Source: Ilumatobacteraceae bacterium (GTDB lineage: Bacteria; Actinomycetota; Acidimicrobiia; Acidimicrobiales; Ilumatobacteraceae). Taken from it: DNA of 15,244 nt. The DNA lies in assembly GCA_023254985.1 (NCBI GenBank), contig JALRJT010000067.1:1-15244 (forward strand), written 5' to 3'. The translations under genes were made by a program, and so were the position numbers. Shown piece by piece: positions 1-7,267 of this stretch. Positions within the stretch are counted from its first letter, which is position 1; each line of letters begins with the position of its first letter. The notes under the pieces are model-generated. The model saw only the letters and a program-made list of their open reading frames with translations. It ran no database searches and had not been told where the DNA came from.

Positions 1-679
1 TCGACATGTTGCACACCGTCATGCGACCTTCCATCGAAAGTTCACGGATCGCCGATCCGCGGTATTCGATGACGTGGCCGATGCCGCCACCTGTGCCGAT
101 CTTGCCGATGATGGCGAGCACGATGTCCTTGGCTGTGACCGACGGATCGAGCGTTCCATCGACGGTGACGCTCATCCACTTCGGTCTGCTCTGCGGCAAC
201 GTCTGGGTTGCCAGCACGTGCTCGACCTCGCTCGTGCCGATGCCGAAGGCGAGTGCACCGAATGCTCCGTGGGTGGAGGTGTGGCTGTCGCCGCAGACGA
301 TCGTCATGCCCGGCATGGTGCGACCTTGTTCTGGTCCGATGACGTGCACGATGCCCTGGCGTGAATCACCCATCGGATAGTGGGTGATGTTGAATTCCTT
401 GGCATTGGCGCGCAGCACTTCGAGCTGGCGAGCCGAAATTGGATCCGCGACGGGGAGATGAATGTCAGCCGTCGGGACGTTGTGGTCCTCGGTTGCCACG
501 GTGAGATCGGGGCGGCGGACGGTGCGACCGTTGATGCGAAGGCCGTCGAAGGCCTGTGGGCTCGTTACTTCATGGACGAGGTGGAGGTCGATATAGAGGA
601 GTTCTGGCTCGCCGGGATTGGACGACACGACGTGGCGGTCCCAGACCTTCTGGGCGAGCGTGAGGGGGCGAGCCGACAT
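1..679 (-). CDS. leuC: 3-isopropylmalate dehydratase large subunit, N-terminal half (runs off left edge)
   Basis: LeuC with LeuD isomerises 2-isopropylmalate to 3-isopropylmalate in leucine synthesis; in CimA-using organisms the same enzyme converts citramalate through citraconate to methylmalate for isoleucine. The minus strand is open from 679 to the window edge and gives 226 residues of the roughly 470 usual for the family. It begins MSARPLTLAQKVWDRHVV, has the aconitase-family stretch CGDSHTSTHGAFGALAFG near residues 129-146, and GTGGGIGHVIEYRG near 196-209. The iron-sulfur cysteines lie in the missing half. I chose ATG at 679 because the family normally starts just before this LAQK/W block and because CAGACT sits 7 bases upstream. 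An in-frame GTG at 715 is possible but adds a non-conserved tail. The gene is divergent from the unknown gene at 758. leuD is presumably beyond the left edge. Confidence 0.95.
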   Translation of the reverse strand, partial: MSARPLTLAQKVWDRHVVSSNPGEPELLYIDLHLVHEVTSPQAFDGLRINGRTVRRPDLTVATEDHNVPTADIHLPVADPISARQLEVLRANAKEFNITHYPMGDSRQGIVHVIGPEQGRTMPGMTIVCGDSHTSTHGAFGALAFGIGTSEVEHVLATQTLPQSRPKWMSVTVDGTLDPSVTAKDIVLAIIGKIGTGGGIGHVIEYRGSAIRELSMEGRMTVCNMS

Positions 680-686
680 GGCCTTC

Positions 687-692
687 AGTCTG
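687..692 (-). promoter_or_regulatory. Putative leuC -10 element (CAGACT)
   Basis: CAGACT reads toward leuC and ends 7 bases before its ATG, which would place the transcription start at or next to the start codon. The same hexamer precedes the cimA leader peptide. No convincing -35 is visible, and the first base is C rather than the usual T. Confidence 0.4.
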
Positions 693-757
693 CCGTGAAG
701 TTCGAGAAATTTCACGACTCAGTGTCCGTTTCCACACCCTTGCGCACACATCGGGGC

Positions 758-1255
758 ATGACATCAACTCATCCCACACCACTAGACCTCGCCACATGCG
801 TCGAACACAGCCTGCATCTGTCGCTCGATCGCTTCGATCTGTCGGCCGCACGGCTATACGGAATCACGGTCGTCGACCCTGAGGGGATCCCAGCCAAGGC
901 CGACGGCTCGCTGCGCATCACGTTCCTCGCCGAACATGCGGACGTGTACGAGTTACTCGATGCGCCGACGAGTGCGATCTCCAAAATGTTCGACGCAGCC
1001 GTCGTACTCACGTGTGGATGGGCGGCTCCACTCGACGACGATGACGAGCCGAGTGATCTCGCCCCGAGCCAGCACCCACGGCGACGCCGTGTGCGACTCG
1101 TCGTCACCGTGTGCGACCAGGGCGTTGCCTCGGTCTTGCGCTTCGCCGACACCCCTGAAGAAATCGTCACGGACGATGGCGCTGCGCGTGGCACGCTCGC
1201 TGACGCGGTGAACTCGTTGTGGTTCACCTCGACCGTGGATGCCAACGCCTCGTGA
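758..1255 (+). CDS. Conserved-looking hypothetical protein, 165 aa
   Basis: I do not recognise this family. The product is a soluble protein of 165 residues with no signal peptide or membrane segment. It has a mixed alpha/beta pattern: an N-terminal helix-like part (residues 10-34), a strand-rich middle (LYGITVVDPEG near 33-43, SLRITFLAEHADVYELL near 51-67), a very acidic patch PLDDDDEPSD (91-100) followed at once by a basic patch HPRRRRVR (106-113), then a strand (LVVTVCD) and an acidic C-terminal third. ATG at 758 is preceded by GGGG only, and no -10-like hexamer sits at the position seen for other genes here. The open frame continues upstream to 380, but that part overlaps leuC antisense and is a shadow. 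It lies between leuC and nadA, separated from nadA by 58 bases. Function unknown. Confidence 0.7.
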   Translation: MTSTHPTPLDLATCVEHSLHLSLDRFDLSAARLYGITVVDPEGIPAKADGSLRITFLAEHADVYELLDAPTSAISKMFDAAVVLTCGWAAPLDDDDEPSDLAPSQHPRRRRVRLVVTVCDQGVASVLRFADTPEEIVTDDGAARGTLADAVNSLWFTSTVDANAS

Positions 1256-1301
1256 TTCGTACCGCGGTGAGCACCGTCCGTCGGGGATGACACCGCGCCG
1301 A

Positions 1302-1307
1302 TAACTT
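1302..1307 (+). promoter_or_regulatory. Putative nadA -10 element (TAACTT), leaderless spacing
   Basis: TAACTT fits TANNNT and ends 6 bases before the GTG of nadA, so transcription would begin at the start codon. The intervening GAAGGT resembles a Shine-Dalgarno core but lies too close to the GTG to act normally. Confidence 0.45.
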
Positions 1308-1313
1308 GAAGGT

Positions 1314-2276
1314 GTGGCCGATTGGGCAGAACGCATCAAACAGCTCGCACGTGAGCGCGATGCGGTGATCCTCGCCCACAACTACCAATTGCCGGAGATC
1401 CAAGACGTCGCCGACCACGTCGGGGACTCACTCGGTCTCTCTCGAGTCGCAACGCAATCGAATGCCTCGACCATCATTTTCTGTGGCGTGCACTTCATGG
1501 CCGAGACCGCCAAGATCCTGAGCTACGACAAGACCGTCATCATCCCCGACAAGAACGCAGGTTGCTCACTCGCCGACACCATTACCGCCGACCAATTGCG
1601 CGCGTGGAAGGCGGAATATCCCGGTGCGGTCGTCGTGAGTTACGTGAACACCACTGCCGCGGTGAAGGCGGAGACCGACATCTGTTGCACGTCGTCGAAC
1701 GCGGTCGAAGTCGTGGCGTCGATCCCGAAAGATAAGACCGTGCTGTTCTGCCCCGATCAGTTCCTCGGCGCACACGTGCAGCGCACGCTGCAGCGCGACA
1801 ACATGCACATCTGGATGGGCGAGTGTCACGTGCATGCGGGAATCAACGGTGCCGACTTGAAGGCAATGGTCGCTGCGGAACCAGAAGCCGAATTGTTCAT
1901 CCACCCGGAATGCGGGTGTGCGACCTCGGCGATGTATCTCGCGGAAACGGGCGTCGTTCCTCGATCGCGCACGAAGATCTTGAGCACCTCGGGGATGATT
2001 ACCGCCGCCGAGCAGACCACGGCAAAGAAGGTGCTCGTGGCGACCGAAACCGGGATGCTGCACCAACTCCGCCGCGTGAACACCACGGTGACGTTCGAAC
2101 CGGTGAATCGGGCGGCGGTGTGCAAGTACATGAAGATGATCACGCCAGAGAAGCTGGAACGGTCGCTCATCGACGGCACGGATGAGATCACGATCCCGAG
2201 TGACGTGGCTGATCGGGCTCGACGCAGTGTCGAGCAGATGATCGCCATCGGCACACCATCACGCACCAAGGAGTGA
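1314..2276 (+). CDS. nadA: Quinolinate synthase NadA
   Basis: NadA is a cytoplasmic [4Fe-4S] enzyme that condenses iminoaspartate (made by NadB) with dihydroxyacetone phosphate to give quinolinate, the second step of de novo NAD synthesis. At 320 residues it is the short type resembling the Thermotoga enzyme rather than the longer E. coli form: ILAHNYQLPEIQDVADHVGD (19-38) is the substrate-binding N-terminal domain motif. The three expected cluster cysteines are Cys84 (NAGCSLAD), Cys171 (GECHVHAG) and Cys270 (RAAVCKYM). GTG at 1314 is the only usable start after the in-frame TAA at 1302. It is the first gene of the operon, and its stop lies inside the ribosome-binding region of nadB. No regulator-binding site is evident upstream. 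Confidence 0.97.
   Translation: MADWAERIKQLARERDAVILAHNYQLPEIQDVADHVGDSLGLSRVATQSNASTIIFCGVHFMAETAKILSYDKTVIIPDKNAGCSLADTITADQLRAWKAEYPGAVVVSYVNTTAAVKAETDICCTSSNAVEVVASIPKDKTVLFCPDQFLGAHVQRTLQRDNMHIWMGECHVHAGINGADLKAMVAAEPEAELFIHPECGCATSAMYLAETGVVPRSRTKILSTSGMITAAEQTTAKKVLVATETGMLHQLRRVNTTVTFEPVNRAAVCKYMKMITPEKLERSLIDGTDEITIPSDVADRARRSVEQMIAIGTPSRTKE
2268..2273 (+). promoter_or_regulatory. Shine-Dalgarno site of nadB (AAGGAG)
   Basis: AAGGAG lies inside the last codons of nadA and ends 8 bases before GTG 2282, which is ideal spacing. This decides the nadB start in favour of 2282 over GTG 2273, which would overlap the SD itself. Confidence 0.75.
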
Positions 2277-2281
2277 CACAC

Positions 2282-3955
2282 GTGGCGCGCACCGATGGAG
2301 CAGTGCAGATCGAGTTGCCGCGCCGTCTCGCTGCACCTGAGCCGACCTGGACGAGGGATGTCGATGTTGTCGTGCTCGGATCCGGAGCCGCTGGACTCGC
2401 TGCTGCGCTTGCCGCGCGACCCGTGCGCAACGTCCTCATCGTCACCAAGGACACGCTCGATGCGGGAAGCACGGCGTGGGCCCAAGGCGGACTCGCCGCA
2501 GTGCTCGACCCGACCGACACGTTCGCAGAACACGTGCGCGACACGCTTGAGGCAGGTGCTGGATTGTGTGACGAGGCCGCGGTGACGTCCCTCGTGGGCG
2601 ATGCGCCGACCGCGATCGACTATCTCGAAAAGCTTGGTGCAGCATTCGACCCAGGTGCGGATGGCGAGCGAGCACTCACGCGCGAAGGTGGACACTCACG
2701 GTCACGCATCGTGCATGCAGGCGGCGATCAGTCGGGCGCGGAGATCCAGCGCACGCTGGATGAGAATGCGATCAACGCGGGAGTCGAAGTGTTCGAGCAT
2801 GCGTTCGCACTCGATCTCGAATTCGGAGTGACGCCAGCTGGCAAGCGCCAAGTCGCAGGTGTGCGCATCGCAGTGCTCGGCACGACCGGAGAAGTGGTCA
2901 GCGTCGGCATCGTGACGGCGCGAGCAGTAGTCGTTGCAACCGGTGGATATGGCCAAGTGTTTGCGAGCACGTCGAATCCGGCGGCCGTCACCGGTGACGG
3001 GCACGCACTTGCACTTCGTGCGGGGCTGATCCTGCGAGATCTCGAATTTGTACAGTTCCATCCGACGGTGTTGTGGCAAGGAGTCGAGTCGACCGCGCAG
3101 CAGACGTTGATCAGCGAAGCAGTGCGCGGCGAAGGCGCGGTGTTGTTCGACGCCGCAGGCGAGCGAATCATGCAGGGAGTCCATCCACTTGAAGACCTCG
3201 CGCCGCGCGACGTTGTAGCTGCGGCGATCAGCGAACGAATGTCGCGAGCCGTCAACGGAGTCGACGACCACGTGTATCTGGATGCAACGGCGATTGGTGA
3301 GCGATTCGAGGAACGTTTTCCGTTCATCACACGGGCATGTCGAGCGGCTGGGTTCGATCCATCGCGTGACCGCATTCCCGTCGCACCCGCTGCGCACTAC
3401 ACCTGCGGCGGAATCGACTCGAACCTGGACGGCACGACGTCGATCGAGGGTCTGTACGCCGTGGGTGAAGTCGCCTACACCGGCGTGCACGGTGCGAATC
3501 GTCTCGCATCCAATTCACTCACGGAAAGTCTCGTGGTCGGAACCCGTGTCGGCCGCGACTTGGCGTGGAAGTTGCCAGCGCGCGTCGAGGTGATCGATGA
3601 GCGTTGGGGAGAGTCGGGAACACTCGATGATTCCCTGCGCGCACACGTACGCACGCTGATGTCGAAGAACGTCGGTGTATTGCGCCGCCCAGAGAACCTT
3701 GTCGCGACCCTGGATGCGTTAGCGGTTGTCGCCGACAAGGTCTCGTCGCAGACGACACCGACGAGACGCAACTTCGAGGCGACGAACATCCTCACCGTGG
3801 CGAGCGCGGTGACTGCTTCTGCCCTCACGCGCACCGAGAGTCGTGGCTGCCACCGCCGCACCGACGTGGTCACGAGCGACCCGGTCTGGAAGCGTCATCT
3901 CGAGGTATCTCTCGATGACGACGGCCTCGTCATCCGTGGCGGGGTCGAGGCCTGA
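2282..3955 (+). CDS. nadB: L-aspartate oxidase NadB
   Basis: NadB is a flavoprotein that oxidises L-aspartate to iminoaspartate, which passes to NadA. The product has 557 residues (E. coli NadB about 540). An FAD-binding dinucleotide fold is at residues 28-42 (VVVLGSGAAGLAAA), followed by the succinate dehydrogenase/fumarate reductase family block STAWAQGGLAAV (63-74) and REGGHSRSRIVHAGGD (134-149). Further on are RDLEFVQFHPTVLW, VAPAAHYTCGGI and the FAD-contacting GANRLASNSLTESLVVG. The C-terminal helical domain carries ESRGCHRRTD, a variant of the usual ESRGAHYR block. The start at 2282 is chosen for its AAGGAG sequence; GTG 2273 would add three residues. The stop overlaps the nadC start (TGATG), indicating translational coupling. 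Confidence 0.97.
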   Translation: MARTDGAVQIELPRRLAAPEPTWTRDVDVVVLGSGAAGLAAALAARPVRNVLIVTKDTLDAGSTAWAQGGLAAVLDPTDTFAEHVRDTLEAGAGLCDEAAVTSLVGDAPTAIDYLEKLGAAFDPGADGERALTREGGHSRSRIVHAGGDQSGAEIQRTLDENAINAGVEVFEHAFALDLEFGVTPAGKRQVAGVRIAVLGTTGEVVSVGIVTARAVVVATGGYGQVFASTSNPAAVTGDGHALALRAGLILRDLEFVQFHPTVLWQGVESTAQQTLISEAVRGEGAVLFDAAGERIMQGVHPLEDLAPRDVVAAAISERMSRAVNGVDDHVYLDATAIGERFEERFPFITRACRAAGFDPSRDRIPVAPAAHYTCGGIDSNLDGTTSIEGLYAVGEVAYTGVHGANRLASNSLTESLVVGTRVGRDLAWKLPARVEVIDERWGESGTLDDSLRAHVRTLMSKNVGVLRRPENLVATLDALAVVADKVSSQTTPTRRNFEATNILTVASAVTASALTRTESRGCHRRTDVVTSDPVWKRHLEVSLDDDGLVIRGGVEA

Positions 3956-4881
3956 TGCAATACCAACGCATCTCCGACGCCACGGCATCTGCGCTCACGT
4001 CCACAGGTCTTTCCGTCGACGAGGTTCGACGAGTGATCGCTCGAGCGCTAGACGAGGACTTCGCTGACGGTCCTGACGTGACGACGAATGCGACGGTTCC
4101 AGCCGATCATGTCAGTCGTGCTCGTTTCGTGAGTCGCGCACACGGTTGCGTTGCTGGAGTTCCGATCGCGCGAGCCGTGCTCGAGATGATGTGCTCAGCC
4201 GAATCGTTGAACTTCGAGGAAACGATCGCTGACGGCGCGTCGGTCAAGCCAGGTGATCTCGTCATCTCGGTCACTGGGCCAACTCGTGGACTGCTCACCG
4301 CCGAGCGCACGGCGCTCAACCTGCTCGGTCATTTGAGTGGAATCGCAACGGCGACCCAGCTGTGGGCACTACAGCTTGCGGAAACGAACGCGAAGGTGCG
4401 GGACACGCGAAAGACGTTGCCTGGATTGCGGGCGTTGCAGAAGTACGCGGTGCGCTGCGGCGGTGGCGTGAATCACCGTATGTCGCTCGGTGACGCGGCA
4501 CTCGTAAAGGACAATCACGTGGTGGCTGCTGGTGGGGTGGCCGAAGCATTCGCACGTGTTCGTTCGGCGAATGCCGCGATTCCCGTCGAGGTCGAGGTCG
4601 ACACGCTCGAGCAATTGACGGCCGCACTCGAGGCCGGAGCCGATCTCGTATTGCTCGACAACATGTCGCCGACGGTCATGAGGGAGGCGGTGAACATCGC
4701 CAAACGTCACCGTGAATCGACTGGCCGCGATGTCATCCTCGAGGCAAGCGGGGGATTGTCGCTCGGCGTCGCGCGCGCAGTTGCCGAAACCGGAGTCGAC
4801 TACATCTCCGTGGGTGGACTAACGCATTCGGTCACCGTGCTCGACATCGGCCTCGACCTCGAGGACGTCTCGACGATTTAG
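3955..4881 (+). CDS. nadC: Nicotinate-nucleotide pyrophosphorylase (quinolinate phosphoribosyltransferase) NadC
   Basis: NadC converts quinolinate and PRPP into nicotinate mononucleotide with loss of CO2, completing the nadA-nadB-nadC set for de novo NAD synthesis. The 308-residue protein has the N-terminal open-faced sandwich and then the barrel with ERTALN (117-122), RDTRKTLPGLRALQKYAV (149-166), RCGGGVNHR (167-175) and KDNH (185-188), which bind quinolinate and PRPP. VEVEVDTLEQ and LEASGGLS are the typical late-barrel strands. ATG 3955 shares its A with the TGA of nadB. The N-terminus is slightly longer than some homologues. The 3' end overlaps the convergent hydrolase gene by four bases. 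Confidence 0.97.
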   Translation: MQYQRISDATASALTSTGLSVDEVRRVIARALDEDFADGPDVTTNATVPADHVSRARFVSRAHGCVAGVPIARAVLEMMCSAESLNFEETIADGASVKPGDLVISVTGPTRGLLTAERTALNLLGHLSGIATATQLWALQLAETNAKVRDTRKTLPGLRALQKYAVRCGGGVNHRMSLGDAALVKDNHVVAAGGVAEAFARVRSANAAIPVEVEVDTLEQLTAALEAGADLVLLDNMSPTVMREAVNIAKRHRESTGRDVILEASGGLSLGVARAVAETGVDYISVGGLTHSVTVLDIGLDLEDVSTI

Positions 4882-5708
4882 TGGCCCGTATTTCGGGCGT
4901 GCAAACACGCCTCGAGCAGGATTGGTACGTAGCGATCCGCTGCTGCGTAGACGGCGTTGTGGCCCGCGTCCACATGAAACGCCCGCACGTTGGCGATCGT
5001 TTCCACGAGTCGCTGCTGTCGCTCGAGGGGCACGACGGTGTCTTGCGTCGTCACAACGACTGACGTGGGGACGTCGACGTTGGTCAGCCAGTCGAGTGAG
5101 TTGAATCCACCGATCGCGCTTCCTGCCTCGATGATGTGCAGCCAGTCGTGCGTCGCCATTTGCTGGATCGCCCACGGCTCAAGTCCTTCGCTCTTGCGCT
5201 GGAGGTAGATCTGCTCGGTCAGCCAGTCGCGCGCCTGCGATGGTGTGAGGCGGGCGAGCGCGGCAAGACCGGTCACTCCGAGAAAGCCCAGTCGTTCCTC
5301 GCGTGATGCCGAGAAGTGCGGTGCGGTGCTGCACAGCACCAGTCCACGTACGCGTGACTCGTGCCGTCGCCACAACAACTGCGCCACCGTTCCGCCCATC
5401 GAATAGCCGACGGGAATGAACGTGTTGATGCCGAGGAAGTCGGCAATCGCTGCGGCATCGTCTGCGCAGTCCTCCAACTTGAATGGTCCCGTTGCGCGTA
5501 TGCCTTGTCCATGTCCGCGTTGATCGGGTGCGATCACTCGAAAGTGTTTGCCCAATTCCTCGAAGCAGGCGAACCAGTTGAGGTCGGCGGTCGCCGTCCA
5601 TCCGTGCAAGAGGAGCAGCGTCGTGGCATTCGGTGGCCCGGCAACTTCGCGGATGAATGTCTGGCCACGACCGGGGAGGTCGATCAGGCGACCGTCCGGG
5701 AGGGGCAT
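4878..5708 (-). CDS. Alpha/beta-fold hydrolase
   Basis: A 276-residue serine hydrolase of the alpha/beta superfamily. The oxyanion-hole HGW is at 35-37, APDQRGHGQG at 60-69 is the usual turn after strand 4, and the nucleophile elbow is GYSMGG with Ser103. The likely acid is Asp223 (TTQDTVVP) and the likely base His250 (DAGHNAVY), giving a complete Ser-Asp-His triad. The cap region (about 130-205) is specific to the subfamily and gives no clear substrate. Candidates include esterase, lactonase or epoxide-hydrolase-like relatives; I cannot choose. No signal peptide. Its ATG directly follows the greA stop (TAAATG), so it is probably co-transcribed and translationally coupled with greA. The 3' end overlaps nadC by four bases, with stops on opposite strands. 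Confidence 0.9.
   Translation of the reverse strand: MPLPDGRLIDLPGRGQTFIREVAGPPNATTLLLLHGWTATADLNWFACFEELGKHFRVIAPDQRGHGQGIRATGPFKLEDCADDAAAIADFLGINTFIPVGYSMGGTVAQLLWRRHESRVRGLVLCSTAPHFSASREERLGFLGVTGLAALARLTPSQARDWLTEQIYLQRKSEGLEPWAIQQMATHDWLHIIEAGSAIGGFNSLDWLTNVDVPTSVVVTTQDTVVPLERQQRLVETIANVRAFHVDAGHNAVYAAADRYVPILLEACLHARNTGH
4884..4911 (+). terminator. Tandem overlapping hairpins just after nadC, possible terminator without T-run
   Basis: GCCCG-TATTT-CGGGC (4884-4898) and GGCGTG-CAAA-CACGCC (4896-4911) are two short perfect inverted repeats immediately downstream of the nadC stop. They share three bases, so they are mutually exclusive or stack in part. No T-tract follows on either strand, and both lie in the last codons of the hydrolase gene. 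Termination is only a possibility. Confidence 0.3.
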
Positions 5709-6191
5709 TTAGTGGGCGACCGCGGTGTCGATGACGCGCACCTTGAGCATCCCATTCGGTGCTTTGTAAGAGACCGTGGTGCCCTTCTTGGCGCCGATCA
5801 ATGCTGCCCCGAGCGGGGAAGACGGGCTCATCACGCTCACCGAGGAATCTCCGGTCTGCTCTTCCATGTGGCCGATGAGATAGCGCTCGGCTGCATCGTC
5901 GGAGTCGCCGTCGTAGACGATCGTGACGATCGTGCCGAGACCGACTTCGCCGTCGGGCGCAGGGGCGACGATTTCTGCGTCTTCGAGGATCGCCTCGATC
6001 TGGCGGATGCGACCTTCCATGTGTCCTTGCTCGTCCTTGGCGGCGTGATAGTCGCCGTTTTCCTTCAGGTCGCCGAGCAGACGCGCAGCCTCGATCTTCT
6101 CTGCAACCTGTATACGACCGCGGGTCGTGAGGTCCGCAAACTCAGCGGTGAGCCGATCGTGCGCAGCCCGAGAAAGTTGGTGCTTGGCCAT
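5709..6191 (-). CDS. greA: Transcription elongation factor GreA
   Basis: GreA enters the RNA polymerase secondary channel and stimulates cleavage of backtracked transcripts. At 160 residues it is of normal length. The N-terminal coiled-coil hairpin (about residues 5-75) carries the tip GDLKENGDYHAAK, with acidic residues Asp41 and Glu44 in the positions needed for cleavage activity. The C-terminal FKBP-like domain ends with SPLGAALIGAKKGTTV (125-140) and YKAPNG. ATG 6191 fits the family start (MAKHQLS). The frame stays open far upstream, but that part is antisense to leuB. It is divergent from leuB with only 39 bases between start codons, and followed without a gap by the hydrolase gene. Confidence 0.95.
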   Translation of the reverse strand: MAKHQLSRAAHDRLTAEFADLTTRGRIQVAEKIEAARLLGDLKENGDYHAAKDEQGHMEGRIRQIEAILEDAEIVAPAPDGEVGLGTIVTIVYDGDSDDAAERYLIGHMEEQTGDSSVSVMSPSSPLGAALIGAKKGTTVSYKAPNGMLKVRVIDTAVAH

Positions 6192-6199
6192 GTGCCCAA

Positions 6200-6205
6200 A
6201 GGCTA
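6200..6205 (-). promoter_or_regulatory. Putative greA -10 element (TAGCCT)
   Basis: TAGCCT, within GATAGCCTTT, ends 8 bases before the greA ATG. The same GATAGCCTTT string occurs upstream of tRNA-Gln, and TAGCCT with the same 8-base spacing precedes gltX. A leaderless or one-base-leader transcript is predicted. Confidence 0.55.
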
Positions 6206-6215
6206 TCGGCGTCCG

Positions 6216-6221
6216 TACGAT
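6216..6221 (+). promoter_or_regulatory. Putative leuB -10 element (TACGAT)
   Basis: TACGAT ends 9 bases before the leuB ATG. Both promoters of the greA/leuB pair must fit in 39 bases plus the start of the other gene. No clear -35 is visible. Confidence 0.4.
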
Positions 6222-6230
6222 GGAATATCT

Positions 6231-7238
6231 ATGTCGCGCGCGCATCGAGTTGCAGTCATCGGCGGAGATGGAATCGGACCTGAAGTCGTCACAGAAGCGT
6301 TGAAGGTCGTCGCTGCGAGCGGCGTGAGTCTCGACACGACGGACTTCGATCTCGGTGGCGCGCGTTACTTGCGCGATGGCGAGATCCTCTCGGACGCCAC
6401 GCTCGATCAACTCCGTGGCTTCGACGCGATCCTCCTCGGAGCCGTCGGCACCCCTGATGTGCCTCCGGGTGTCATCGAGCGCGGACTCCTCCTCAAGATG
6501 CGCTTCGAACTCGATCTCTACATCAACCAGCGACCTTTCTCTGGTGTGGCGCCAGGGCACAGCACGCCGCATGATTTCGTCGTCATCCGCGAGAACACCG
6601 AGGGGCCGTACGTCGGAGAGGGTGGTGTGCTGCGCAAGGGAACTCCGTTCGAGGTTGCGACGCAGGGAAGCGTGAACACGGCGCACGGCGTCGAGCGCTG
6701 TGTGCGATACGCATTCGAGCTTGCCGCCAAGCGGTCGCGTAAACACCTCACGCTCGTGCACAAGACGAACGTGCTCACCTTCGCCGGTGACCTCTGGCAG
6801 CGCACGTTCAACACGGTCGCCAAGGACTTCCCGCAGGTGGCAACGGCGTACAACCATGTCGATGCTGCGTGCATCTACTTCGTGCAGGATCCACATCGTT
6901 ACGACGTGATCGTGACCGACAATCTCTTCGGCGACATCCTCACCGACCTCGGTGGAGCAGTCAGCGGTGGGATCGGAGTGGCTTCATCGGCGAACTTGAA
7001 TCCGCGTCGTACCGGTCCCTCGATGTTTGAGCCAGTTCATGGCTCCGCGCCCGACATCGTTGGCACGGGTAAGGCGAATCCAGTTGCCGCAATCTTGTCT
7101 GCAGCTCACATGCTCGAGTTCCTCGGCGAGGCTCGCGCGGCCGAAGGGTTGCGCACCGCATGCGTGGATGCCCCGAGTGGCTCTACGTCGCAGGTGGGCA
7201 CCGAAATCGCCTCGCGAGTGGCCAAGGCCGCCAAGTAG
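6231..7238 (+). CDS. leuB: 3-isopropylmalate dehydrogenase LeuB
   Basis: LeuB oxidatively decarboxylates 3-isopropylmalate to 2-oxoisocaproate using NAD+ and Mg2+ or Mn2+. In the citramalate route it also acts on 3-methylmalate to give 2-oxobutanoate for isoleucine. The 335-residue sequence closely resembles the actinobacterial LeuB type: GGDGIGPEV (11-19), substrate arginines in LLLKMRFELDLYINQRP (86-102) and VIRENTEGPYVGEGG (118-132), catalytic Lys178 in VHKTNVL, metal ligands Asp211 (HVDAA), Asp235 and Asp239 (NLFGDILTDL), and the NAD-binding EPVHGSAPDI (267-276). The start at ATG 6231 is set by the conserved N-terminus; the longer upstream frame is antisense to greA. ilvE follows 29 bases later in the same direction. 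Confidence 0.95.
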   Translation: MSRAHRVAVIGGDGIGPEVVTEALKVVAASGVSLDTTDFDLGGARYLRDGEILSDATLDQLRGFDAILLGAVGTPDVPPGVIERGLLLKMRFELDLYINQRPFSGVAPGHSTPHDFVVIRENTEGPYVGEGGVLRKGTPFEVATQGSVNTAHGVERCVRYAFELAAKRSRKHLTLVHKTNVLTFAGDLWQRTFNTVAKDFPQVATAYNHVDAACIYFVQDPHRYDVIVTDNLFGDILTDLGGAVSGGIGVASSANLNPRRTGPSMFEPVHGSAPDIVGTGKANPVAAILSAAHMLEFLGEARAAEGLRTACVDAPSGSTSQVGTEIASRVAKAAK

Positions 7239-7256
7239 TTTTGACGTAGGACAAGT

Positions 7257-7261
7257 GAGGG
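7257..7261 (+). promoter_or_regulatory. Shine-Dalgarno site of ilvE (GAGGG)
   Basis: GAGGG ends 6 bases before ATG 7268. With the 29-base gap to leuB this supports ilvE as an operon-internal gene translated from an SD, in contrast to unit-leading genes in this window. Confidence 0.6.
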
Positions 7262-7267
7262 ACTGAG

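Noticed and set aside
680..715. GTG 715 as the start of leuC
   Set aside because: It adds 12 residues not typical of LeuC and has no clear SD or -10. ATG 679 has a -10-like CAGACT at 7 bases.
380..757. Upstream part of the plus-strand frame that ends at 1255
   Set aside because: Antisense to the conserved leuC start. The ATG at 758 is the first start beyond leuC.
2273..2281. GTG 2273 as the nadB start
   Set aside because: It overlaps the AAGGAG that sits at ideal distance for GTG 2282.
1826..2695. 289-aa minus-strand frame
   Set aside because: Lies opposite conserved nadA and nadB coding sequence; its serine, arginine and cysteine-rich composition is typical of a shadow frame in GC-rich DNA.
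5361..6230. Long plus-strand open frame extending leuB upstream to 625 aa
   Set aside because: It is antisense to greA and the hydrolase. The LeuB family starts at 6231 and the extra part resembles nothing.
6192..6896. Minus-strand extension of greA to 395 aa
   Set aside because: The extra N-terminus is antisense to leuB. GreA begins at MAKHQLS with normal length 160.
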